Part shown: piece by piece, positions 1 to 5,404 of the stretch
Position numbering within the stretch: position 1 is the stretch's first letter
Layout of the letters: each line of letters opens with the position of its first letter
Made by a program: the position numbers and the translations under genes
Notes under the pieces: generated by a model
The model's input: the letters and a program-made list of their open reading frames with translations, nothing else
Database searches by the model: none
What the model was told of the DNA's origin: nothing
From: DATKYV01 sp035528275
GTDB taxonomy: Bacteria; Acidobacteriota; Terriglobia; UBA7540
NCBI GenBank assembly: GCA_035528275.1
Contig: DATKYV010000351.1
Location: 1 to 8,021, forward strand
Length of the DNA stretch: 8,021 nt
Direction of reading: 5' to 3'

Positions 1-181
1 CGGAAAATGGAACGCCCAGCTCGATGACGTCGGCCCCGGCGCGGTCCAGCGCCGCCACCAGGCGACCCGTATCTTCGAGCGTGGGATCGCCGGCTGTCAG
101 ATAGACCACCAAGCCCTTGGCGCCGCGCTCGCGCAGCTCGCGAAACCGGTCAGCGATACGCGAATTGGAGGTTGGGCTCAC
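1..181 (-). CDS. trpA: Tryptophan synthase alpha subunit, N-terminal part (cut by window edge)
   Basis: TrpA cleaves indole-3-glycerol phosphate to indole and glyceraldehyde-3-phosphate and passes indole to TrpB through the alpha-beta tunnel. Only the first 60 residues are in the window; the rest lies beyond position 1. Translating the minus strand from a GTG at 181 gives the typical TrpA start: a basic amphipathic first helix, then LTAGDP (residues 28-33) and ELGVPFS (54-60). Glu54 fits the catalytic glutamate (Glu49 in E. coli); the second catalytic residue, an aspartate, would lie just outside. There is no Met in the visible part, so GTG is the likely start; a TTG six codons upstream is possible but lies in repeat DNA. 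No clear Shine-Dalgarno sequence is seen. It is the last visible gene of the trpC-F-B-A run, about 90 bp after trpB. Family call is firm; the start is less so. Confidence 0.9.
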   Translation of the reverse strand, partial: MSPTSNSRIADRFRELRERGAKGLVVYLTAGDPTLEDTGRLVAALDRAGADVIELGVPFS

Positions 182-183
182 AG

Positions 184-268
184 CAGTTGCCAGTGGCAAG
201 TGGCGAGTGGCAAGCGGGAAACAACCGTCCCTTTTTGCTCGTCACTGGTCACTGGTCACTCGTCACTT
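184..268. repeat. Two facing heptad repeat blocks in the trpB-trpA gap
   Basis: Block 1 (184-218) is five 7-bp units on the plus strand: CAGTTGC, CAGTGGC, AAGTGGC, GAGTGGC and AAGCGGG. Block 2 (241-268) is four units: GTCACTG twice, then GTCACTC and GTCACTT. The reverse complement of GTCACTG is CAGTGAC, so the blocks are diverged inverted copies around a 22-bp spacer with one mismatch in most units. They fill nearly the whole gap between the trpB stop (272-274) and the trpA start. The trpB-trpA mRNA could form an imperfect stem-loop here. Function is unknown. Confidence 0.85.
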
Positions 269-271
269 TCC

Positions 272-1456
272 TCAAAGGATTCCGGCCGATTGAAAGATCC
301 CCAGGTCCTTGTCGCCGCGGCCGGAGAGGATGACGATGATGACCTGCTCGCGGCTCATCTTCGGCGCGCGCTTGATAACCTCCGCCAGGGCGTGCGCCGG
401 TTCGAGTGCCGGGATGATGCCTTCGGTCCGCGAAAGCACGCGCGCCGCGTCGAGCGCTTCCGCGTCATTCGCGTACACGTACGCGACGCGGCCCTGACGG
501 TGGAGCGCGGCGTGCTCTGGCCCCACGGCGGGATAATCGAGCCCGGCGGAGACCGAATGCGTGGTCGAGATCAAACCGTCCGCCGACTGCAGGACGTAAG
601 TGTAAGTTCCGTGCAACACGCCGGGCTTTCCGCCCGCAAAGCGCGCGGCGTGATTCCCCAGCTCGAGCGACCGCCCGCCGGCCTCCACGCCGACCATCTT
701 CACTTCACGGTCGGGAATGAAGTCGTAAAAGAGGCCGATGGAGTTGCTCCCTCCGCCCACGCAGGCGACCAGAAGATCGGGAAGGCGCCCGATCTCGGCG
801 AGAACCTGCTGGCGGGTCTCCTGGCCGATGATCCGCTGGAATTCGCGCACCATCAGGGGATAAGGATGCGGGCCGAGGACCGAGCCCATCAGGTAATGAG
901 TGTTCCCGACGTTCGTCACCCAGTCGCGCATGCCTTCGTTGATGGCATCTTTCAAAGTCTTGCTGCCGGAAGCCACCGGGACGACTTCCGCGCCGAGCAG
1001 CCGCATGCGAAAGACGTTGGGCGCCTGGCGCGCCATGTCCTCTTCGCCCATGTAGACGCAGCACTCGATCCCCAGCAGCGCTGCGACGGTGGCCGTCGCC
1101 ACGCCGTGCTGCCCGGCGCCGGTCTCGGCGATGAGGCGCGTCTTGCCCATGCGCTGCGCGAGCAAACCCTGGCCCAGGCAGTTGTTGATCTTGTGGGCGC
1201 CAGTGTGCAGCAGGTCTTCCCGCTTCAGATAGATTTGCGCGCCGCCCAGGTGCTCCGTCAGGCGCCGGGCGTGGAAAAGCGGCGTGGGCCGCCCGGCAAA
1301 GTATTTCAGCAGGCGGTCGAGTTCGGCCCGGAACTTCACGTCCCGTCGTGCGGCTTCGTAGGCCCGCTCGAGCTCCTCGACAGGATGCATTAGCGTTTCG
1401 GGCACGAATCGCCCGCCGAATTCCCCGAAGCGCCCGCGCGCGTCAGGCCAGCTCAT
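272..1456 (-). CDS. trpB: Tryptophan synthase beta subunit
   Basis: TrpB is the cytoplasmic PLP enzyme that condenses indole with L-serine to make L-tryptophan. Counting from the ATG at 1456 (394 residues, normal for the family), the protein starts with the GRFGEFGGRFVPETL signature (8-22). It has the PLP lysine in HTGAHKINN (Lys89), the catalytic glutamate in ETGAG (Glu111), the phosphate-binding GGGSN loop (234-238) and the C-terminal LSGRGDKD (Ser378 contacts the PLP ring nitrogen). All sit within two residues of the E. coli numbering. The frame stays open upstream to an ATG at 1525 (417 aa), but those extra 23 codons include the 8-bp repeat block at 1492-1531 and encode no family sequence, so 1456 is preferred. 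An ATG at 1501 is a third choice. No start has a strong ribosome binding site. It lies between trpF and trpA; the long plus-strand frame opposite (200-1393) is a shadow. Confidence 0.96.
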   Translation of the reverse strand: MSWPDARGRFGEFGGRFVPETLMHPVEELERAYEAARRDVKFRAELDRLLKYFAGRPTPLFHARRLTEHLGGAQIYLKREDLLHTGAHKINNCLGQGLLAQRMGKTRLIAETGAGQHGVATATVAALLGIECCVYMGEEDMARQAPNVFRMRLLGAEVVPVASGSKTLKDAINEGMRDWVTNVGNTHYLMGSVLGPHPYPLMVREFQRIIGQETRQQVLAEIGRLPDLLVACVGGGSNSIGLFYDFIPDREVKMVGVEAGGRSLELGNHAARFAGGKPGVLHGTYTYVLQSADGLISTTHSVSAGLDYPAVGPEHAALHRQGRVAYVYANDAEALDAARVLSRTEGIIPALEPAHALAEVIKRAPKMSREQVIIVILSGRGDKDLGIFQSAGIL

Positions 1457-1491
1457 CCAACCTGAGGGACTCGTCCCCCTGCTTGTTTCCG

Positions 1492-1591
1492 ATTGATCCA
1501 TCGGTTCATTGAACCATTGATCCATTGAGGCACTCTCACCGGCTCATCCTTCTGGCAATGAATCAATGAACCGATGATTCAATGAATCAAT
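1492..1591. repeat. Inverted octad repeat arrays in the trpF-trpB gap
   Basis: Block D (1492-1531) holds five 8-bp units on the plus strand: ATTGATCC, ATCGGTTC, ATTGAACC, ATTGATCC and ATTGAGGC. Block C (1560-1591) holds four: GAATCAAT, GAACCGAT, GATTCAAT and GAATCAAT. The reverse complement of block C is the same family as block D. The longest exact inverted match I can see is 14 bp, CATCGGTTCATTGA at 1499-1512 against 1563-1576. Block C contains the trpF stop codon (1587-1589), and block D would encode part of the N-terminus of the longest trpB frame. A long stem-loop in the trp mRNA is possible. Confidence 0.88.
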
Positions 1592-2225
1592 CGTTGCACT
1601 CCGCTTCGTGCACCGCCCGGAAGAAAGCTTCCAGCTTCACCGGGTCTTTTACGCCGGGTGCTGACTCCACGCCGCTCGCCACATCCACGGCGAAAGGCCG
1701 AACCTGGCGGATCGCTTCGCCGACGTTTTCGGGCGTCAGCCCCCCCGCGAGAATAATAGTCCCGTAGCGTTTGGCCTCGCGAGCCAAGTCCCAATCAAAT
1801 GTCTTCCCCGTGCCGCCCCGCAGGTTCGGGTCATAAGCATCGAGCAAGAACGCCTCGGCCTTGAGTGTGCCAAGCTCCTCAGGCTTGAAACCGTCGCGCA
1901 TGGCTACGGCGCGGATGAGGCGGAAACCGCGGAATTCCTCTTGTGCGCCGGCGGCCGGAAACCTCGGGCCGTGGACCTGAATAGCAGTGACCCCCGCCTC
2001 CCGCGCTACGCCCGCAACGCGCGCCGCGTCGGTTTCGTCGGCAAAGACTCCCACAGTGGTGACCAGGGGCGGCAGCTCACGGATGATCGCCGCCGCGGCC
2101 CCGGGCGCGATGTAGCGTGGGGAAGGCGGGTAGAAATTGAATCCCAGCGCCGCCGCCCCCAGCTCGACCGCAAGGCGCGCATCGTCGGGCCGTGTGACGC
2201 CGCAAATTTTTACCCGTGTCGGCAT
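1587..2225 (-). CDS. trpF: Phosphoribosylanthranilate isomerase
   Basis: TrpF performs the Amadori rearrangement of N-(5-phosphoribosyl)anthranilate to the 1-deoxyribulose form, the substrate of TrpC. From the ATG at 2225 the protein has 212 residues, normal for a free-standing TrpF (beta/alpha)8 barrel. It begins VKICGVT with the catalytic cysteine at residue 8. It has GFNFYPPSPRYI (28-39), the aspartate of LLDAYD (Asp129) as probable general acid, the GGTGKTFDW loop (137-145), LAGGLTPENV (159-168) and DVASGVE (181-187), the last two binding phosphate. The frame is open to an ATG at 2303, but the extra 26 residues come from the heptad repeat at 2231-2258 and nearby low-complexity DNA, so the shorter form is preferred. 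The start lacks a Shine-Dalgarno sequence; the repeat lies only a few bases upstream of the ATG. The stop codon is inside an 8-bp repeat. Confidence 0.95.
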   Translation of the reverse strand: MPTRVKICGVTRPDDARLAVELGAAALGFNFYPPSPRYIAPGAAAAIIRELPPLVTTVGVFADETDAARVAGVAREAGVTAIQVHGPRFPAAGAQEEFRGFRLIRAVAMRDGFKPEELGTLKAEAFLLDAYDPNLRGGTGKTFDWDLAREAKRYGTIILAGGLTPENVGEAIRQVRPFAVDVASGVESAPGVKDPVKLEAFFRAVHEAECND

Positions 2226-2230
2226 GACGA

Positions 2231-2258
2231 TTTTGGATTTGGGATTTTGGATTTGGGA
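2231..2258. repeat. Heptad repeat just upstream of trpF
   Basis: Four perfect 7-bp units alternate on the plus strand: TTTTGGA, TTTGGGA, TTTTGGA, TTTGGGA. On the trp mRNA strand they lie about 5 bases upstream of the trpF ATG at 2225, where a ribosome binding site would be expected. No full inverted partner block is visible, only short matches such as CAAATCC at 2301-2307. This is the third repeat family in the trp gaps and differs in sequence from the other two. Confidence 0.88.
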
Positions 2259-2377
2259 CGTGCGCGAAACAATCCCGATTCCCAGATCCATCAACCGATT
2301 CAAATCCCCGAGCTGAATTCTCGACTCGAATCTACAAGTCGGTAAGGCTCAACCACCGATGACTCCCCGCATACGGC

Positions 2378-3202
2378 CTACTGCTCTGAGACCGGGCGCG
2401 CCCCTTCAGAAACCAGGCGCAACAGATCCGCCAGCGCTTTCCCTGGATCAGCTTCCGTCATAAATCGCTCGCCAATGAGCACGGCGTCAAATCCCGCCTC
2501 GGACAGACGGCGCAGGTCCACCGCCGTCTTGATGCCGCTCTCGCTCACCGCCAGGCAGCGGGGAGGAATCTTGGGCCGCAGCCGGAAGGAGGTTTCGAGA
2601 TTCACCTCAAAAGTTCTCAAATCTCGGTTGTTGGCGCCAATGATGCGCGCGTCCGCAGCCAGGGCCCGGTCAAGCTCCGCTTCTGTGTGAACTTCGACGA
2701 GCGCCGCAATGCCCACGCGCGCGCAAAGTCCGAGTAGATCGCGCAATTCCGCGTCCGAGAGCGCGGCAACGATCAGCAGCAGCGCGTCGGCGCCTGCCGC
2801 CACCGATTCGTACACCTGATAGGGATCGAGGATGAAGTCCTTGCGAAGGACCGGCAACTGAACCGCGCCGCGCGCCGCTTGCAGGTCTTCCAACGATCCC
2901 CCGAAAAAGTCCTTTTCGGTCAACACGGACAGAGCCGAGGCTTCGGCTGATTCGTATCCCCGCGCCATCTCCCCGGGATTGTATTCCTGGCAGAGCACGC
3001 CGCGGGAAGGAGAAGCGGGCTTCAGCTCGGCGATGACGCGCAGGTTTTCGCCCGAAATTGCCCGGGCAAAATCGCGATAGTCGGAGCGTTTTTCTGCCGC
3101 CTGCTCCAGCAAGCCCAGCGGGACTCGCATCTGCGCTTCCTGGATGCGACGGCGTCGCAACGCGATAATATCGTCCAGCACTGTCTTCGCCAGTTCCGGC
3201 AT
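2378..3202 (-). CDS. trpC: Indole-3-glycerol phosphate synthase
   Basis: TrpC closes the indole ring, turning carboxyphenylamino-deoxyribulose phosphate into indole-3-glycerol phosphate with loss of CO2 and water. From the ATG at 3202 the protein has 274 residues, typical of a single-domain (beta/alpha)8 IGPS. It has VLDDIIALRRRRI (8-20), the AELKPASPSRG motif with Glu59 and Lys61, TEKDFF (95-100), VLRKDFILDPYQV with the catalytic lysine (Lys121), VEVHTE with Glu170, GANNRDL with Asn191, SESG (220-223) and a final VLIGE (241-245). This matches the family's set of catalytic and phosphate-binding residues. Longer in-frame starts exist at 3229 and 3253 (291 aa), but the extra residues are Gly/Pro-rich and unlike the family. 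No start has a convincing ribosome binding site. It is the first trp gene visible; trpE, trpG and trpD are not in the window. It is not fused to TrpF, unlike in E. coli. Confidence 0.95.
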   Translation of the reverse strand: MPELAKTVLDDIIALRRRRIQEAQMRVPLGLLEQAAEKRSDYRDFARAISGENLRVIAELKPASPSRGVLCQEYNPGEMARGYESAEASALSVLTEKDFFGGSLEDLQAARGAVQLPVLRKDFILDPYQVYESVAAGADALLLIVAALSDAELRDLLGLCARVGIAALVEVHTEAELDRALAADARIIGANNRDLRTFEVNLETSFRLRPKIPPRCLAVSESGIKTAVDLRRLSEAGFDAVLIGERFMTEADPGKALADLLRLVSEGARPVSEQ

Positions 3203-3324
3203 TGTTAATGGGTTCCCGCCGCCAGACATCGGTCCGACACCAAAGCCGGACATCTGCGGGAGAATCCACGCTCGCTGAAAGTTCCTTTACTAGAAGTGCT
3301 TCAGCGCGAATGAGATAAACTATG

Positions 3325-3354
3325 AATCTAAACTCGGGGGGAAGACAAAGTCAA
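3325..3354 (-). promoter_or_regulatory. Candidate sigma70-type promoter for the trpC-F-B-A run
   Basis: On the minus strand a TTGACT box (3354-3349, one mismatch to TTGACA) is followed after 18 bases by TAGATT (3330-3325, four of six to TATAAT). It lies 70-150 bp upstream of the possible trpC starts, in a gap of about 170 bp after the small membrane-protein gene. I see no leader peptide with tandem Trp codons and no clear attenuator pair. This is a pattern match only. Confidence 0.3.
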
Positions 3355-3421
3355 GGTTTGGAGGGGATGGCGACCTGAACCGGATCTGCCGCGGCAGTCC
3401 AACTGGCCCACCTGGGTGGAG

Positions 3422-3853
3422 CTAGAAATTCGTCCCTTTGAAAAACCAGTCCATGTGCCACTCGTAAGCAGTCCTCCAGGCCTCGGGGACATGCCATACT
3501 TCCTTGAGGTTTCGCCAGTAGCGCAGCCTGGCCGCCGCGGCACTGTCCACGGCGCTCGGGTAAGCCTTCGTGGCGACGCTGAATGCATCCGGCGGATTAT
3601 CCGGCAAGGGCGTTCCAAAAGGATACAAGCGCGAAACATCAACGGCCCGACTCCAGTAGGCCCGGGCCAGACGTTCTTCCGCCTCGCGCTGTTTGGGGGT
3701 CCACTTCTCGCTGACCTTCAGAAACTGGGGCGGGGGATCGTCGCGAAGATACATGACCGTGCGGACGGACTTGTAAATGATAAGTCCGCCGACACCAATA
3801 CCGAGAACTGCCACAAGAACGCCGAACGACCCCCCGTCTCCCAGTCTCGCCAT
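3422..3853 (-). CDS. Small single-pass membrane protein of unknown function
   Basis: I do not recognise the family. From the ATG at 3853 the protein has 143 residues. There is a short polar N-terminus, one Gly/Val/Leu-rich hydrophobic helix at residues 9-26 followed by Lys28 and Arg31, then a soluble part of about 110 residues. That part holds a charged helix (WTPKQREAEERLARAYW), the YPFGTPLPDNPPDAF segment and a C-terminus rich in Trp, Tyr and His. The charge pattern suggests the tail is cytoplasmic; this is inference. The frame is open up to a GTG at 4138, but that first codon is the end of the MITE-like element at 4026-4138 and the extra 95 residues look non-coding. The ATG at 3853 has a purine-rich stretch with AGGAAGGG upstream at usable spacing. 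It points toward trpC, about 170 bp away, but no functional link to tryptophan synthesis can be claimed. Confidence 0.7.
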   Translation of the reverse strand: MARLGDGGSFGVLVAVLGIGVGGLIIYKSVRTVMYLRDDPPPQFLKVSEKWTPKQREAEERLARAYWSRAVDVSRLYPFGTPLPDNPPDAFSVATKAYPSAVDSAAAARLRYWRNLKEVWHVPEAWRTAYEWHMDWFFKGTNF

Positions 3854-4023
3854 CTCTTGCCCTTCCTCACTCCCTTGCGGAACAAGTCCCGTTATTCCCA
3901 CATCATATCGTCCGCTTCGCAGAATGGCTATAGGACTTTGGTAATCCGAGTCAGAATCATATAACAGACATTGAGTCGCAAAGCGGGCTGAGCCGCAGTG
4001 CACTTCTGACACTGAGATTGAAC

Positions 4024-4140
4024 TGGTGCCGTTCCAACCACTTCGCCATAATTCGGGGAGGGGCGACTTGGAGGATTTTGGCGAGACGTTGTCCGCCAGT
4101 TGACGGACGAACCTTGGCGGATCAAGGTGGAACGGCACTA
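4024..4140 (-). mobile_element. MITE-like inverted-repeat element, copy A (diverged)
   Basis: The 113-bp core (4026-4138) has ends matching in inverted orientation: GTGCCGTTCCA at the left, and the same 11 bases on the opposite strand at the right. Bases 4139-4141 (TAG) after the right end fit a TA duplication within a CTAG target; the left side reads CTG, one change from CTA. An imperfect palindrome at 4091-4108 (GTCCG to CGGAC) lies inside. Compared with copy B, its left end matches copy B's right end (CCTCnCCGnATTA-type interior, then GTTGGAACGGCAC, read on the minus strand), so it is inverted relative to B. No transposase is encoded. Confidence 0.75.
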
Positions 4141-4258
4141 GCCTTCGGCTATTCTGTTCCCCTGCTTGCCGACTAGGTTTTTCCGCTTCATTTTCACAAT
4201 CCGAAGGTTTAGACTCGGGACCTGGGCTATCCGTAATCGCCTCTCACCCACGAAACAA

Positions 4259-4264
4259 AGGAGG
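4259..4264 (+). promoter_or_regulatory. Strong Shine-Dalgarno sequence for the PilZ gene
   Basis: AAAGGAGG ends at 4264, with the AGGAGG core about 5 bases before the GTG at 4269. It is one of the two clear ribosome binding sites in the window and fixes a GTG start rather than a later ATG. Confidence 0.8.
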
Positions 4265-4268
4265 CGCC

Positions 4269-5132
4269 GTGGACCCGAGCCAGCCTCGCGAGTCCGGCCG
4301 CATCGATGCTCGCCGCAGTGCGCGCCCGCTTGTGAAGATACCCATTCAAGTGGAAGGCAAAGACGCGGAGGGAAAGCCCTTTTCGGAAACGACGTGCACG
4401 CTCACTATCAACAGGTACGGGGCGCGAATCACCCTGAACAGCCCGCTCCGGCTGCGCGACGAGATCAGTATTACCAACCTCAAGACCAACCAGACGTGCT
4501 TGTTTCGCGTGGTGGTTCGACTCGATGTATCGCTGGGCTGGGGGGCCGAATGGGGCGTGGAATGCCTTGAGCCCGAAACCAATTTCTGGCAAGTGTACTT
4601 TCCCGAGAAGAAGGAGAGGGCTGCGCTGCAAGAGAATATCGAAGTGTTGCTTGAATGCGCCTCTTGCCACACCCGGGAAATGACCCAGCTCGCTGACGGA
4701 AACTACCGGGAAATCATCAACGAATCTCCCGTAACCCGCACCTGCGCGAAGTGTGGCGGAGAGACCGAATGGCGCCTGGGGCTGGTAGATTTTACGCCGG
4801 AGGAGATGGCATCGCCGGCGATCAGCGCTTTGGCTTCCCAATTGGCCGCTCCGGGCGGGGCCGAAAGGCGGCGCGACACACGATACGTTGTCCTCCTCCC
4901 CCTCCGCATCCGCGACGAAAACGGAAAAGAAGAAGTAACCAGATCAGAGAACGTCTCCAAGTCGGGGGTCTGCTTCGGCTCAAACCTCGAGATGGATGAC
5001 GGGGCCACAATCGATCTGACGATTGGACCCGCAGGCGGTGAGCAGCTCCGGGCGCTCGCCCGCATCGCCTGGCGGCGGCCGTTTGGCGCGGGGAGGTTTT
5101 TGTACGGCGTCCGACTGCAGGAGGAAGGCTAG
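4269..5132 (+). CDS. PilZ-zinc ribbon-PilZ domain protein
   Basis: A 287-residue soluble protein with two PilZ-like domains around a zinc-ribbon-like insert. PilZ domains bind cyclic di-GMP through an RxxxR motif and a D/NxSxxG motif. The C-terminal domain (about 198-287) has both: RRRDTR with Arg201 and Arg205, and NVSKSG (228-233). The N-terminal domain (about 12-112) has RRSAR (15-19), but its second motif is degenerate (TINRYGA, 46-52), so it may not bind the nucleotide. Between them lie CxxC pairs at Cys130/Cys133 and Cys159/Cys162, suited to one zinc ion. There is no membrane segment or output enzyme, so it probably acts by protein contacts. The GTG start has a strong ribosome binding site. 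The gene stands alone between the two MITE-like copies; its TAG stop (5130-5132) overlaps the left boundary of copy B. The domain call is good; cyclic di-GMP binding is inferred. Confidence 0.88.
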   Translation: MDPSQPRESGRIDARRSARPLVKIPIQVEGKDAEGKPFSETTCTLTINRYGARITLNSPLRLRDEISITNLKTNQTCLFRVVVRLDVSLGWGAEWGVECLEPETNFWQVYFPEKKERAALQENIEVLLECASCHTREMTQLADGNYREIINESPVTRTCAKCGGETEWRLGLVDFTPEEMASPAISALASQLAAPGGAERRRDTRYVVLLPLRIRDENGKEEVTRSENVSKSGVCFGSNLEMDDGATIDLTIGPAGGEQLRALARIAWRRPFGAGRFLYGVRLQEEG

Positions 5133-5249
5133 TGCCGTTCCAACTTAATGTGTCCGCCAGCTGACGGACATCGCAAGGTCTCGGTCCGCTAGTTGGCGGA
5201 TTGTGGTTACTCCTCACCGCATTAGGCCGAAAAAGTTGGAACGGCACTA
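5130..5249 (+). mobile_element. MITE-like inverted-repeat element, copy B (well preserved)
   Basis: The 116-bp core (5132-5247) is bounded by TA on both sides (5130-5131 and 5248-5249) inside CTAG at both ends. The terminal inverted repeats are perfect: CTAGTGCCGTTCCAACTT at 5129-5146 and its reverse complement at 5233-5250. The interior carries two imperfect palindromes, 5151-5170 (TGTCCG to CGGACA) and 5185-5200 (TCCGC to GCGGA). No reading frame of note is present. TA duplication within CTAG is known for IS630/Tc1-type transposition, so a non-autonomous relative of such an element is my inference. It lies in the gap between the convergent PilZ and tyrosine phenol-lyase genes, where its hairpins might also act on transcript ends. 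Confidence 0.82.
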
Positions 5250-5404
5250 GCAGGATCCAAGCCGGCTGAAGGCTCCGCGGGTTACAAGGCCACACTGATC
5301 CATCACCCTACCATTCCACTCAGAGGCCATTCACGCCAAACCACCGAACAGGCAAGGCGAGGCCGCACCTGCCAAACGAAATCCTGTGGCATGGCAGAGC
5401 CCAG

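Larger units (their letters stand above)
3854..4268. other. Intergenic region between two divergent genes
   Basis: This 415-bp stretch separates the small membrane-protein gene (minus) from the PilZ gene (plus) and contains the MITE-like element at 4026-4138. Left of the element, the minus strand has a TATGAT hexamer (3961-3956) with no well-spaced -35 box. Right of it, the plus strand has TTTAGA (4208-4213) and CGTAAT (4232-4237) with an 18-base spacer, a weak promoter match for the PilZ gene. A small hairpin, TAGCC-TTC-GGCTA, lies at 4139-4151. I see no convincing gene here. Confidence 0.6.

Noticed and set aside
184..268. CRISPR array
   Set aside because: The units are only 7 bp, directly adjacent, with no unique spacers and no cas genes. 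The same reasoning applies to the repeats at 1492-1591 and 2231-2258.
200..1393. A 397-residue plus-strand open frame
   Set aside because: It lies antisense to trpB, whose protein matches its family along the full length. The antisense product is Arg/His/Ala-rich with no recognisable motif, as expected of a shadow frame in GC-rich DNA.
3386..3397. Perfect 12-bp palindrome CTGCCGCGGCAG between the small membrane-protein gene and trpC
   Set aside because: It has no loop and no T-run, so it is not a credible terminator, and a single GC-rich palindrome of this length can occur by chance.
4139..4268. Riboswitch or structured leader ahead of the PilZ gene
   Set aside because: I looked for a conserved cyclic di-GMP riboswitch-like core and saw only a small hairpin at 4139-4151.
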